A DNA stretch of 64,000 nucleotides from Verrucomicrobiota bacterium (GCA_022710935.1 JAKLFY010000001.1:124001-188000), one strand, 5' to 3'. Positions 35,588 through 45,400 are shown, counted from the first letter of the stretch. The notes: a model not told the origin generated them from the sequence alone. Numbers and translations: made by a program.

Positions 35588-37045
35588 ATGATCAACCGCG
35601 ATCTCCTCCAACACCCTGTCTGGCAGCCCCATGAACTTGGCTGTCCCATTCCTGATTCGCAGCATGCGGTGTCTGTTGCCCTGCCCTGCTGGCAGGACGT
35701 GGTTGCCTACGAGGAAAAGGCGCCCGAGACGATGCGCCGCATCCGCACAGGCTACCCGCGCTTCGTGGTCCATCCCTTGGTGCAGGAGATGGGCCGCGCG
35801 CTCGGCGGAGATCAGCCTTGTCTGCCCTTCCCCTCCGCGACCACGGCGGAACTGGCGGCGCAGTTCGTCAGGGCTTCGGGCGCGCCGGCCCGGTTGGTGA
35901 TGCAGAAGGGAATGTGCGGAGTCGCGACCGATGGCGAGGGCCTGGTGTCCCTGCGGGCCTTTTGGCAACATACCGGCCTGGTGGTCTCCAGCCGCCAGGC
36001 TGAAGTCTGGATGGCGGGCGCAGGTGAAGACGCAGACGCGGACGCCATCCGGCGCGCGTTGCGGCGGCAACTGGCGGCTCTCTATGATTGTGCTGCCGAG
36101 GATGTCTTTCTGACGCCCAGCGGGATGGCGTCCGCCTTTGCCGCCTTGCGCGCGGTCCAGCGGCGCACGCCTGGTTGCCCGACGGTCCAACTGGGATTCC
36201 CTTACGTCGATACGCTCAAGCTCCAACAGAAGGTGGGCCACGGCGGCCATCTGCTTCACGACCTCGATCGCGCTGAGCCGGACCTTCTCGAGCTGCTGCC
36301 GGAGCGGAAATTTGCCGCCTGCTTCTGCGAGGTCCCGGGGAATCCGCTGCTCGGCTTGGCGGACCTCAAACGCATCACGCCAATCCTGCGGCGATGGGGC
36401 CTGCCCCTGGTCGCCGACGACACGGTCGCCACGCCTCTCAACGTGGACCTGAGCGGTCATGCCGACCTGATCGCGACCAGCCTGACCAAGTTTATCACGG
36501 GCACCGGCGACGCGATGGGCGGCGCCCTCATCTGCAATCCACGCTCGCCCTACTATGGCCAGCTCAGAGCCATGATCGAGGCCGACCACGAAAAACTGCT
36601 CTGGGGGGCGGAGGCGAGAGTCCTGGAAGCCCAAGTGCGCGGTTTTCCCGACCGGATGCGGCAACACAATGCCAACGGTCTCCTCGTGGCGGAGAAGCTG
36701 CGTCGGCACCCGGCGATCGAGCGCGTCTGGTATCCGCGGTGGGTCAACACCGAGGCCTACGAGGCGGTGCGTCGCCCCGGCGGCGGCTGGGGCGCTCTCA
36801 TCACCTTCCTGCCGCGTCAGGCTGAGTCCCGTGCCGCGCGGGTCTACGACGCCCTCGAGGTCTGCAAAGGGCCCAGCCTGGGGACCGTGTTCTCGCTGGC
36901 CTGCCCCTTTACCTACCTGGCCCACTACTGCGAACTCGAGTGGGCAAGATCCTGTGGCGTCTCCCCCTACCTCATCCGCCTTTCCGTCGGTCTGGAAGCA
37001 CCCGACGATTTATGGCGCAGGATCGAGCGAGCCCTGGACACCTGA
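35588..37045 (+). CDS. PLP-dependent Cys/Met metabolism (trans-sulfuration family) enzyme
   Basis: 485 residues from ATG 35588, longer than cystathionine gamma-synthase (about 385) because of an N-terminal extension of ~100 residues. The fold-type I core shows the cofactor-binding block FLTPSGMASAFAALRAV and the Asp of ADDTVATPLN. The lysine for the Schiff base is in SLTKFITGTGDAMGG, and the C-terminal region is PYLIRLSVGLEAPDDLW. This is the Cys/Met metabolism PLP family (cystathionine gamma-synthase, beta-lyase, O-acetylhomoserine sulfhydrylase). The exact reaction cannot be decided. The start overlaps the stop of a short leftover frame. It follows the broken M14 gene. Confidence 0.85.
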   Translation: MINRDLLQHPVWQPHELGCPIPDSQHAVSVALPCWQDVVAYEEKAPETMRRIRTGYPRFVVHPLVQEMGRALGGDQPCLPFPSATTAELAAQFVRASGAPARLVMQKGMCGVATDGEGLVSLRAFWQHTGLVVSSRQAEVWMAGAGEDADADAIRRALRRQLAALYDCAAEDVFLTPSGMASAFAALRAVQRRTPGCPTVQLGFPYVDTLKLQQKVGHGGHLLHDLDRAEPDLLELLPERKFAACFCEVPGNPLLGLADLKRITPILRRWGLPLVADDTVATPLNVDLSGHADLIATSLTKFITGTGDAMGGALICNPRSPYYGQLRAMIEADHEKLLWGAEARVLEAQVRGFPDRMRQHNANGLLVAEKLRRHPAIERVWYPRWVNTEAYEAVRRPGGGWGALITFLPRQAESRAARVYDALEVCKGPSLGTVFSLACPFTYLAHYCELEWARSCGVSPYLIRLSVGLEAPDDLWRRIERALDT

Positions 37046-37384
37046 AGCGGGGTCGCATCTAATGACAATGCCATGAGGACGACAGTGAATCTCGTCCCAC
37101 ATTGAAACTCGCCTTCCCTCCGCGGCTGAGTATATTGTGCTCCTACTGGCCAGAGCGAGCCGGTCAGCGGGCGTTCGGCCAGCGATGCTCCGATCCCGAC
37201 GAAATCTGCCGGGGCTTCGAGTTGCCTATCGGCAGACAGATGCCTGCTGAACGACCGAGGAATGAACATCGGCTGCACGTTCGCCCCCGCCGAGTGCGGC
37301 TGATGGGCCGTCCAAGGCGCAGGGGATGGGAGTGAATCCGACTCCGCTGAGGCTCACAGGCCAGCCGAACAACCACCCAGTCCT
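37046..37384. other. Intergenic region with one copy of the 14-base direct repeat
   Basis: 339 bases between the PLP enzyme and the surface protein. It begins with a copy of the direct repeat (37049-37062) that recurs after the surface gene. No coding region, RNA gene or strong promoter can be supported, and the remainder looks like degenerate sequence. Confidence 0.45.
37049..37062 (+). repeat. 14-base direct repeat, left copy
   Basis: GGGGTCGCATCTAA directly after the stop of the PLP-enzyme gene. The same 14 bases recur at 39628-39641, directly after the surface-protein gene. It resembles the GGGGTCAGATC ends of the RAYT remnant at 17501-17743. Confidence 0.7.
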
Positions 37385-39604
37385 ATGAAGAGAACACACC
37401 GGGGACTCGAATCAGGCAGTCGCGCCACGGCGCGCTCGTGCCGGTACGGGATCGGGCTGCTTGCCGCCACGGCCCTTCTATGCCTGTGGATGCCGCTGAC
37501 AGTGGCACAAACCAGAGTGATCGCTTACGCCGTGCCCGCCGGCACGGCCGGCAACCAGCCGTTCGGGGGCGCACTCGGCATGGATTTCGATGTCGACAAT
37601 CCAATCGTGATCACTCGCCTGGGTGTTTTTGACGACCTGGGAAACGGCCTGAACCTGCCGATCACCGCTCGTCTCTACAGACGCTCGGACCTCGCCCCGT
37701 TGGCGCGGATCGATTTCACACCGGGAGACTCGGGGGAGTTGATCGGCGGCAGCCGATTCAAGGCGCTGCAGGAGCCGCTCCGGCTCGAGATCGGCTTTCA
37801 GGGCACGATCGTTGCCGAAGGTTACGGCGCTACGGAACGTCTCCGAAACGCCTCGATTGCCCCGATCGGGCCCGTGTGGACCTTGAACGATGGCAATGGC
37901 TCGCTCAAATTCGTGGGCACCAGCCGCTGGGGTGCGGCGCCTGGGGAGTACCCGGTCCACGCCGACACGATGGTCGCTGAGTATGCCGCCGGCACGTTCG
38001 AGTTCGAGGTCCTGCCGCCGCTCAGACCAGGCACGCCGGCTCTCCGCGTCCGACTCCCTGCCGAGGACGCCGCCGCCACGCTGCTCTGGGACCCGGTGAC
38101 CGAACCCATGCCCGCGGCCAAGTACGTTGTGTATCGCGCGGGTTCGGCCGACGGCCCATTCAGTCCGATCGGTGAGGGAGGCCTGACCAGCTACTACGAC
38201 AGCGGATTGGCGAACGACGTGCCGGTGTTCTACAAGGTGGTGGCCGTGGGCAGCGGCGGCGAAGCGAGTTTGGACTCGAACATCGTCACGGTGACACCGA
38301 ATCCGCGCCGTCCGGGCGTGGCCTACGTCAACCCACCGTTTCAAGAGGGTAACCAGGCCTTCAGTGGTTCCCTCGGCATGGACTTTGACGTCGTGCGTCC
38401 GATCCAAATCACGAAGCTGGGCGTGTTCGATGAGTACTGCGACGGGCTTTCTCGCATCCTGCACGCGGCGATCTGGAACAGGAAAGCCACAAATGAACTG
38501 GTCAGCCTGGAATTCACGCCTGAGGACCCCGGCGAGTTGGCCGGCGGCAGCCGCTTCAAGGAGTTGCCCCATCCGTTGGTGTTGTCTGCTGGATTCCAGG
38601 GAACCATCGTCGCCTACGGTTATGGCCCGAATGAGCGGGTGTTCAACACTGAGAATCGGCCCGACGATGTGGCGAAGCTGGGGACCTTCGACGGCGGCTC
38701 ATTGTTGTTTGTCGGCCTGAGCCGATGGTCCGCTGAACCGGAGCTTTTCCCGGAGCGGGCTGACCGCGGCCCCGCCAACCGGTATGCGGCGGGGACTTTC
38801 TGCTTTGAGCCGATCACGCCCGGCCCGACCCTCTCGATACGATCCATGGCTTCGGGCAGAGTTGAGGTGTCCTGGACAGGACGAGGGACGATCCAGGAGG
38901 CGAACCAGGTGACCGGGCCTTGGACGGTGTCCGGGTCGCAAGCGAACCCCCAGGAGTTTCCTGTCGCATCCGTGAGCAAGTTCTTTCGCGTCATCGATGA
39001 CGCGGGGCAGCGCTCAGTGAATGTCGTGGGCTATTGCCAATCCACCGTGAAGCCAGGCTTCAACCTGATTGGCAACCCGCTCAACAACACCGGGGTGGGC
39101 GGCAACGCCATCGGCGCGCTCTTTGGCACGGCGTTGCCCGACGGCACATGCGTCTACAAGTTCGTCCACGACGGTCTCTGTCAGTCCGGCGGACACTACG
39201 AAGCGGCCAATGGCTATACCACGCTGTTCGGCTGGGATTGGCCAACGATGACGTTGGAGCCCGGTGAAGGCATGTTCCTTTACCTTCCGCCAGGCCCGGA
39301 CATCGCCATTCTGTTCGTCGGCGAAGTCGAGGAGGGGTCGTTGGTCATTGAGTTGTGTGCTGGCTACAACATGGTGTCATCGAAGGTCCCGCAGGCTGGC
39401 AGGCTGCAAAGCGATCTTGGGTACGTGCCCTCGGACGGCGACTTGTTCTTCCGACATATTCGGGGCGGCCCCTACGACCGCCCGGTGAATTACACCGAAG
39501 GTTTCGGCTATGTACCGGCCGAGCCTTCGACGGAAGTGGGCGAGGCCTTCTGGATCTGGAAGGCTTCGGCTGGCGCATGGACACGAGATTCCCGGCTTTG
39601 GTGA
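37385..39604 (+). CDS. Secreted surface protein with duplicated beta-domain and Gly/Asn-rich C-terminal modules
   Basis: 739 residues with a signal peptide (YGIGLLAATALLCLWM, cleavage near VAQT). Two similar ~160-residue domains are present. One opens NQPFGGALGMDFDVDNPI (about 50-215), the other NQAFSGSLGMDFDVVRPI (about 317-480). Both contain GGSRFK...L, GFQGTIVA.GYG and SLxFVG.SRW. A fibronectin-III-like domain lies between them (VVYRAGSADGPFSPI). The rest has the WTGRGTIQEANQVTGPW module and a two-part 'GFNLIGNPLN ... GYNMVSSKVPQ' module with LEPGEGMFLYLP and EAFWIWK, typical of verrucomicrobial exported proteins. No enzyme motif. The gene stands alone between two copies of a 14-base direct repeat. 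Confidence 0.78.
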   Translation: MKRTHRGLESGSRATARSCRYGIGLLAATALLCLWMPLTVAQTRVIAYAVPAGTAGNQPFGGALGMDFDVDNPIVITRLGVFDDLGNGLNLPITARLYRRSDLAPLARIDFTPGDSGELIGGSRFKALQEPLRLEIGFQGTIVAEGYGATERLRNASIAPIGPVWTLNDGNGSLKFVGTSRWGAAPGEYPVHADTMVAEYAAGTFEFEVLPPLRPGTPALRVRLPAEDAAATLLWDPVTEPMPAAKYVVYRAGSADGPFSPIGEGGLTSYYDSGLANDVPVFYKVVAVGSGGEASLDSNIVTVTPNPRRPGVAYVNPPFQEGNQAFSGSLGMDFDVVRPIQITKLGVFDEYCDGLSRILHAAIWNRKATNELVSLEFTPEDPGELAGGSRFKELPHPLVLSAGFQGTIVAYGYGPNERVFNTENRPDDVAKLGTFDGGSLLFVGLSRWSAEPELFPERADRGPANRYAAGTFCFEPITPGPTLSIRSMASGRVEVSWTGRGTIQEANQVTGPWTVSGSQANPQEFPVASVSKFFRVIDDAGQRSVNVVGYCQSTVKPGFNLIGNPLNNTGVGGNAIGALFGTALPDGTCVYKFVHDGLCQSGGHYEAANGYTTLFGWDWPTMTLEPGEGMFLYLPPGPDIAILFVGEVEEGSLVIELCAGYNMVSSKVPQAGRLQSDLGYVPSDGDLFFRHIRGGPYDRPVNYTEGFGYVPAEPSTEVGEAFWIWKASAGAWTRDSRLW

Positions 39605-39627
39605 CGCACTGTGGTCCCCGGTGCAAT

Positions 39628-39641
39628 GGGGTCGCATCTAA
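39628..39641 (+). repeat. 14-base direct repeat, right copy
   Basis: GGGGTCGCATCTAA, identical to 37049-37062, here within GCAATGGGG... and followed by a TTGACA. It lies 24 bases after the surface-protein stop. Confidence 0.7.
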
Positions 39642-39775
39642 ATAGTTGACAAATGGATTCTCGCGGTGTCGTGTTCGGGGCCTGTGGGGGGGCGCCGCGG
39701 ATTGACGTGGCGGGCGCGGGCCGCCGTTCTTCGCGGCGATGAACCCCGTTCGGGCGCCGTCGGATCGCGGCGCAA

Positions 39776-40855
39776 TCAGCGCCGCCACAGATCGAAAGGC
39801 CTGGCCGCCTGGGACGGGAAAGGCAGCGCAACCTTGCGTCCGGTCCCCGCCGATTCATAGGCGGCGAACAGGGCTTCGAGCACGGCGCGCCCGTCTTCGC
39901 CGGTCACCAGCGGTTGCCGGTCAGAGCGGACGCAGTCGACGAAGTGTTCCATCTCCTGGTGGAATCCGTAGTTCCAGGCCTCTTCGTACATCGTGAAGCT
40001 CCAGCCCTGGGTGGAACCGCCTTTCTCGACCGCGTAGTCGTAGCCGCGGCGGCTGTAGGTCTCGATGGCGTTTCCATGGAGGAGATCGGCGTAGGCAACA
40101 CCGTCGGAGCCGTGCACTTCGGCGCGATCGTCCATTCCGCCCGGCTTCGTCCAGCTCTCCTCGGCGACGCCAATCACACCGTTTTCGAACTCGACGATCA
40201 GGATGGCGTTGTCGTCGCCCCTGGTCCTGGCGCCGTGAACCAGCGTGGTCATTTGGGCGTAGACGGACTTGATTTCGGGCCGCCCGAGCATCCAGCGGAA
40301 GAACGCGATGGCGTGGCACCCCATGTCCATCGTCACGCCGCCGCCCGCGCGGTCGACGTCCCAGAAATGCGGGGCGTGCGGACCGTCGTGTTTCTCGGAC
40401 TGCTTGACCAGCGTCGGAGACCCCAGGGCGCCGCTGTCGAGGAGCTGCTTGAGGCGCACGTATTTCGGGGCAAAACAGAGTTCCTCGGCGTACATCAGCT
40501 TCACGCGGGCTTGGCGGCAGGCCGCGATCATGCGGTCGGCCTCGGCCAGATTCAAGCAGAGCGGTTTCTCGATGACCACGTGTTTTCCCGCGCCGGCGGC
40601 CTCGACAGCGATCTGACAATGGAGATCGTTTGGCACGCCGACAACCACGAGGTCGAGATCGCCGAGGTCGAGCAGCGCGCGATAGTCCGTGTAGTGGCGC
40701 GGAATGCCCCATCTGCGGGCGAACGCTTCGACATGCGCCGCGGTGGGCGATGCCACGGCCACAATCTCGGCGGACGCGCAGCGACGCAGCGATTCGGCGT
40801 GTATGGTCGAGATGAACCGCGAACCGATGATGCCGACACGGACTTGATCCTTCAT
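39776..40855 (-). CDS. Gfo/Idh/MocA-family NAD(P)-dependent oxidoreductase
   Basis: 359 residues from ATG 40855. The N-terminal Rossmann domain begins VRVGIIGSRFISTIHAESL; the conserved EKP motif is in HVVIEKPLCLNLAEAD. The C-terminal domain has GGGVTMDMGCHAIAFFRWMLG with the catalytic Asp/His region. Family members oxidise or reduce sugars, inositols and related polyols with NAD(P). No signal peptide is seen, so it is cytoplasmic. The next gene on the same strand is an amino-sugar-6-phosphate isomerase 237 bases upstream, which supports sugar catabolism without fixing the substrate. Confidence 0.9.
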   Translation of the reverse strand: MKDQVRVGIIGSRFISTIHAESLRRCASAEIVAVASPTAAHVEAFARRWGIPRHYTDYRALLDLGDLDLVVVGVPNDLHCQIAVEAAGAGKHVVIEKPLCLNLAEADRMIAACRQARVKLMYAEELCFAPKYVRLKQLLDSGALGSPTLVKQSEKHDGPHAPHFWDVDRAGGGVTMDMGCHAIAFFRWMLGRPEIKSVYAQMTTLVHGARTRGDDNAILIVEFENGVIGVAEESWTKPGGMDDRAEVHGSDGVAYADLLHGNAIETYSRRGYDYAVEKGGSTQGWSFTMYEEAWNYGFHQEMEHFVDCVRSDRQPLVTGEDGRAVLEALFAAYESAGTGRKVALPFPSQAARPFDLWRR

Positions 40856-40926
40856 GGGGTGGACGTTTGACACGATGATTGGCGCGGCATTCCTGCCATT
40901 TTCAGAACCCTGCACTGCAATTGTTC

Positions 40927-40954
40927 AAGTTGCTCGCAGGCTGCGAGCGAATTC
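40927..40954 (+). repeat. Dispersed palindromic repeat, family B, copy 1
   Basis: Contains a perfect 7-bp hairpin (GCTCGCA, loop GGC, TGCGAGC) followed by GAATTC. It matches the inverted sequence at 49853-49880 in 24 of 28 bases. Both lie in intergenic regions. It could serve as a terminator for the minus-strand gene behind it, but its recurrence favours a REP-like element. Confidence 0.6.
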
Positions 40955-41068
40955 CGCGATGGGCTTTCTGTTCGTTTGACACCATTCTCTGCGCATCAGC
41001 GCCATCGCAGCGCGGCGACCAGCGTGATCGTCGGAGCTGGGCGCGTACGAGGGTACAATCACCTCGGT

Positions 41069-41089
41069 TGCGGCTTTGCCGCGCTGCGT
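41069..41089 (-). repeat. Dispersed palindromic repeat, family A, copy 2
   Basis: A perfect inverted 21-base copy of 8266-8286, core GCGGCTTTGCCGC on this strand. It ends three bases from the stop of the amino-sugar isomerase gene and might also function as its transcription terminator. Confidence 0.7.
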
Positions 41090-41092
41090 GCC

Positions 41093-41866
41093 TTACCGAA
41101 ACCTGCGCGCATCGGTCTCGGCCAGGGCTGCCCGGTCGGCGATGATCGTCAGCGCCGGGTGCAGCCAGAGAAACGACGCCGGGAACTCGGGCGTGATTTG
41201 CCGCTCGGCGAGCCGGCGCATCGCCTCCGCCTTGTGCGCCCCGTTGACGAGCAGCAGAAGCCGGCGCGAGTGAAGAATATCGGCCATGCCCAGGGTGAGG
41301 CCATACCGGATGCCGGCGCGTTCTCCGCCCAGCATCGAGTGCGTCAGCGAGGCGGACGAGAGCGCCGCCACATGCGGGCCCGGCTGCAATGCCGGGGCCG
41401 GTTCGTTGAATCCGAGATGCCCATTGAGTCCGAGGCCGAGCACACAGAGGTCGATGGGCCCATGTGCCGCAAGCCAGTCGGCCATGCGTTGGCATTCGGC
41501 GTCCGCGTCCTCCGGCTGACTCTGCCAGCCGAAAAAGCGGGCGGCAGGGACTTCGAGGGGAATCATGAGCCTGTCGAGCAGATAGCGTTCGCAGGTTGCC
41601 GGGTGGTCGATCGGCAGACCGCCCCACTCATCCAACTTGAGCCACCTCACGCGGCCAAACAGCTCCGGCTCCAGGCGTCCGTGGGCGGCCAGCAGTTCGT
41701 ATGCCCGTGCCGGTGACGAGCCCGTGGGCAGACAGACCAGTGCGTCCGGGACACGCCGAATCGCGCCCATGATGAACTCGGCGCCCGACCGGCTCATCGC
41801 CTCGTAATCGGCAGACACCACCAGCGTCACGAGAGGAGGATGTCCAAGATCAGGGACGAATAACAA
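41093..41866 (-). CDS. Glucosamine/galactosamine-6-phosphate isomerase (NagB/AgaI family)
   Basis: 257 residues. Family blocks: LPTGSSPARAYELLAAHG (phosphate loop), VRWLKLDEWGGLP (general-base Asp), LGLGLNGHLGFNEP (active-site loop, His and Glu) and GMADILHSRRLLLLVNGAHKA. It isomerises and deaminates an amino-sugar 6-phosphate to a ketose phosphate plus ammonia. In E. coli NagB the loop is ..DGHIAFNEP; here Asn replaces that Asp, as I recall for galactosamine-6-phosphate isomerases, so the sugar may be galactosamine. The frame starts at TTG 41866; a GTG at 41830 gives the usual family N-terminus. It is probably linked in function to the PIG-L and ROK genes. Confidence 0.85.
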   Translation of the reverse strand: MLFVPDLGHPPLVTLVVSADYEAMSRSGAEFIMGAIRRVPDALVCLPTGSSPARAYELLAAHGRLEPELFGRVRWLKLDEWGGLPIDHPATCERYLLDRLMIPLEVPAARFFGWQSQPEDADAECQRMADWLAAHGPIDLCVLGLGLNGHLGFNEPAPALQPGPHVAALSSASLTHSMLGGERAGIRYGLTLGMADILHSRRLLLLVNGAHKAEAMRRLAERQITPEFPASFLWLHPALTIIADRAALAETDARRFR

Positions 41867-41990
41867 ATCCTGCCCGCATTGATTGCCAACAACTTGCGCT
41901 TTGGTTCATGGGCAGGACCACCTCCACGGTTCATGAGAGGCGATGACATCCGACAGTTGAATGCGCGCGCGGGGACCATGAACCCGAGAA

Positions 41991-42025
41991 CGTTCAACGT
42001 TCAACGCTCAACGTTCAACGTTCAA
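41991..42025. repeat. Heptamer tandem repeat, 5 x CGTTCAA
   Basis: Five contiguous 7-base units, CGTTCAA four times and CGCTCAA once in the middle. It ends nine bases before the stop of the small Cys/Lys-rich gene on the minus strand. The same unit length appears in the AT-rich repeat inside cas4 (56486-56513). Confidence 0.85.
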
Positions 42026-42034
42026 CTGGCAGGC

Positions 42035-42298
42035 TTATGGGGAGGTCTTCTTGGCCGTCTTTTTTTCGGCTTTGGCGCTCTTCTTGGCCGCTTTGGCCGC
42101 TTCCTTGGCGGCCTTGGCAGATTCCTTTGTTCCCTTGCAGGTCTTCGCGCAGCAAGCTGCCTGGCCAGGGGCTTTTGCGCACTCGGCCTTGCTGACCACG
42201 CAGCAGGCGGGTTTGCCCGCGGGTTTGCCATCCGCCGCGAGAATCTCAGGCACCAACATCAGACCCATGACCACCGTCAAAGCAACGAGTTGTTTCAT
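42035..42298 (-). CDS. Small secreted Cys- and Lys/Ala-rich protein
   Basis: 87 residues in three parts. A signal peptide comes first (LVALTVVMGLMLVPEILAAD). A short segment with six Cys in the pattern CC-x5-C-x8-CC-x3-C follows (CCVVSKAEC, then CCAKTC). The last ~30 residues are almost only Lys and Ala, with some Ser and Thr (KAAKEAAKAAKKSAKAEKK), histone-H1-like. I do not recognise a family. The Cys array suggests metal binding or disulfides outside the cytoplasm, and the basic tail could bind polyanions such as LPS, DNA or wall polymers. The length and clean start (ATG 42298) support a real gene. It is divergent from the giant surface-protein gene. Confidence 0.65.
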   Translation of the reverse strand: MKQLVALTVVMGLMLVPEILAADGKPAGKPACCVVSKAECAKAPGQAACCAKTCKGTKESAKAAKEAAKAAKKSAKAEKKTAKKTSP

Positions 42299-42471
42299 GC
42301 ATGGGATTACGGCCTAGCCCCTTGCGGGTTGGCAAGCGAAATCTGAGCCCGAGAAGTCTGAGCCGGGGTCACTCCCGCCGAGCACGGAGGGAAGAGTGGA
42401 ATCCAAGCTGCGGTTCGGGGGATCTTCGCCGTATTGACGCCCCGAATCCCGAGAACTACCCTGCCCATTCG

Positions 42472-45400
42472 ATGACCAAGAAGACTTTCTGCCGGGTTTG
42501 TGCGCGACCCGGCGTTTCCTTGCACGTCGAGGCGCGAGGAGGGGTTCGATCCTGCCGCCTAAGTCTCTGTCTGTTCGCGCTACTCGGTGTCTGGCGGATG
42601 GCGTCGGGGTCGGACTGGGCGCCGAACCCGCCGGACCAATCCACGAATGTCACCGCCGCGCCCGTCTTGACCTGGGCGTCCGGTTCGCCAAGTCACATCG
42701 AGAACGGCGGATTCGAAACGGGACTACTCGACGGCTGGAGGACTCAGGGTGGTCAATCGGGACGGTGGATTCGTGCAACCGACGGGTTCAAGACCGTCAC
42801 CGGCGACCGTCCGCCGCCGCTGGGCGGCACGAACATGGCGGCCACGACTCGAGGGGCGGCGGGGATGCCCTATGTCTGCCATCTGTGGCAGGAGGTCGGG
42901 CTGCCCTCTGGAGCGACTGGCGCCGTCCTCAGTTGGGGCGACCTCTGGCGGAATCAGGCTCCTTGGTTTGACGATGAGACCACCGAATTCCGGGTCGAGG
43001 TCCGGTCCTCCTCCGGCGCCTGGCGCGAGTTGCTCTTTTCCACCGGCCCCGGCAGTCGACCGCGGAGCGATTGGACCCGGCGCAGTGCGGACCTCACCGC
43101 GTGGCTTGGCCAGGATGTGCGGGTGACCTTCGCCGTGCACGATGTGTTCGCTGGGATGACTGCGCTCGTCGACGAGGTGCGCGTTGAAACCTGGCCGAGG
43201 GAGGGGACGCAGTTCCGCGTGTATTTGAGCACCAACGCGATTCCGCTCGCATCGGACCTTGTGGGAACCATCGGTCGCGCGATCTGGTCCTCGGCGGTGT
43301 TGGCTCCCGGAACCACTTACTTCTGGCAGGTCGCGATGCTGGTCGACGGCAGCGAAACACGCTCGCCCGTCTGGCAGTTCACAACCGCGCCGGCGGGATC
43401 CGTCGCCCGCTTCGCCTGGCGCATCCCCGCCGGCCAGGCGTACGCCGGCTATCCGTTCCCCGTCGTCTTGGAGGCCGTGGACGCCGCCGGTCGAATGGTG
43501 CCGGATTACAGCGGCCGGGCGGTCGTGGGCGGACAAGCGGACCGCAGCGAACCGCCGCAGGTTGTGATCAGCGAGTTGATCGAGGACGGGACCGCATTGT
43601 CGCTGGTCGAATTGGCGAACGCCTCAGCCGCCCCAGTCGATTTGAGCGGGTGGCGCCTTGCGTTCTATGACGCGACTCTCTGGCCCGCGCCCAAGGCGGA
43701 GTTTGCTTTCCCGAGTTTCCCTCTCGTTCAACCGGGAGCGGTCGTGACCGTCCGGAGCGGCGGCACCGCCCCGGGGACCGCACCCCGCTTCCGCCTCGGC
43801 ACGCCTTTGAACTGGGGGTGGACGACGACCAACAGCCTGGCTGCGGCTCTGCTGCGTAACCCAGCCGGCAATGTCGTCGATTTCGTGTGCGCAGGCGGCG
43901 CCTGGCCCGAGGACATTCGCTTGCCCGTGCCGGTCCCTGCCGGCGAGTGGGTCGGCGCGCCCCTGGCCACCCCGGCCGCGCGGCGGGGCGATTCCCACCA
44001 GCGGCTCATGGGCGACGACCGGAACCAGCCCTCCGACTGGGTCCTGGGCATCCCGTCGGCCAACGAACTGAACCCCGGGCTGCCCTCGCCGCTCTTTAGC
44101 GGACGAAGCGCGCTGAGCATCGAGCCGGGAACCGTCGAACTGGCGAATGGCTCGTGGACCGGCCTTGTCACGGTGCCCTCAGCCGGCCCTGGGGTCGTCC
44201 TGACCGCGGCAAACACGAACGGCCTCGCCGGTTGCAGCCCGGCCTTCGAGGTTCGGGCCTCTCCACCCTTGCATCTGGCGCTGCCCGCGCACGTGACGGA
44301 GGGCGGGCCGGACGCGCTTTCAGCGCAGGTGCGTCTGCTGTTCCCCTTGAGCACGAATCTCACCGTGACCCTGACCGCCAGCCAGACCGACCAGATCGTT
44401 CTGCCCCCAGAGGTGGTTGTCGCCGCCGGCTCCACCGAGACTGATTTCGTAGTGGGCGCCCTGGACAACCTCTTACTGGACGGCACACGCGCGATCGTGG
44501 TTTCCGCCGCGGCGCCCGGCTTCGAGCCTGCGACTGGTCGACTCTGGGTGTGGGACAACGAATCGGCCGCCCTGAGCCTGACGTTGCCGGCTTTCGTGCG
44601 CGAGGGGGCGACTGACGCCCTCGGTCGCGTCACGGTCTCGCGCCCGCCGGATCGCGATGTTCTGGTGGCTCTGGCCGGAGTGCCCGGCGGGGAACTGGAC
44701 TTGCCTTCGGCGGTGATCATCCCGCGGGGCGCCACGAGCGTGGATTTCGCCTTGCGGGCCACAGACGACAATCGCATCGACGGCTCGCAAGTCGTGACCG
44801 TGTCGGCCGATGTGGCGAACTGGAGCGGGGCGGCAGGGTCCGTCAACGTGGAAGACAACGAAACACTCGACTTGGCGGTGACGCTTCCTGCGATCGTAGT
44901 CGAGGGCCTGGGCAATCAAGCTGGAGAAGGGCGTGTCTCGATCAGCGGCCTGATCACGACCGACCTGCCGGTTGTTCTGGCCAGCACACGCCCCGACCAG
45001 TGCGGCGTGCCTGCCTCAGTCGTCATTGCCAAAGGGCAAACCTCAGTTGCTTTTCCCATCGCGACCGCCGACGACACCGAACCGGAACAGCCCCTGTCAG
45101 TCGAGATCAGTGCGACTGCCGCCGGTTTCGCGAGCGGGAGCGCAACCACAACCGTCGAGGATGACGATCCTCATCATTTCGCCTGGGATTTCATCTTCCC
45201 ACGACAGTTCAGCGGGCAGCCTTTTGCAGCGGGGATCCGGGCAGTGACCGCCGAGGGGGCCACCGTCGTCCACTTTCGCGGTGCAGTCCAACTCGGTGTC
45301 GAATCCCTGGATCCAGTGTCGCTGACACCCACCAACACGGCGGCCTTCGCGCAGGGCCAGTGGCCTGGAGTCCTCACTCTGTTTGGAGAGTCGGCGCAGG

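Noticed and set aside
42301-42471. Extension of the giant surface gene 57 codons upstream
   Set aside because: The ATG at 42472 precedes a signal-like region directly; the extra part is Arg/Pro-rich without family support.
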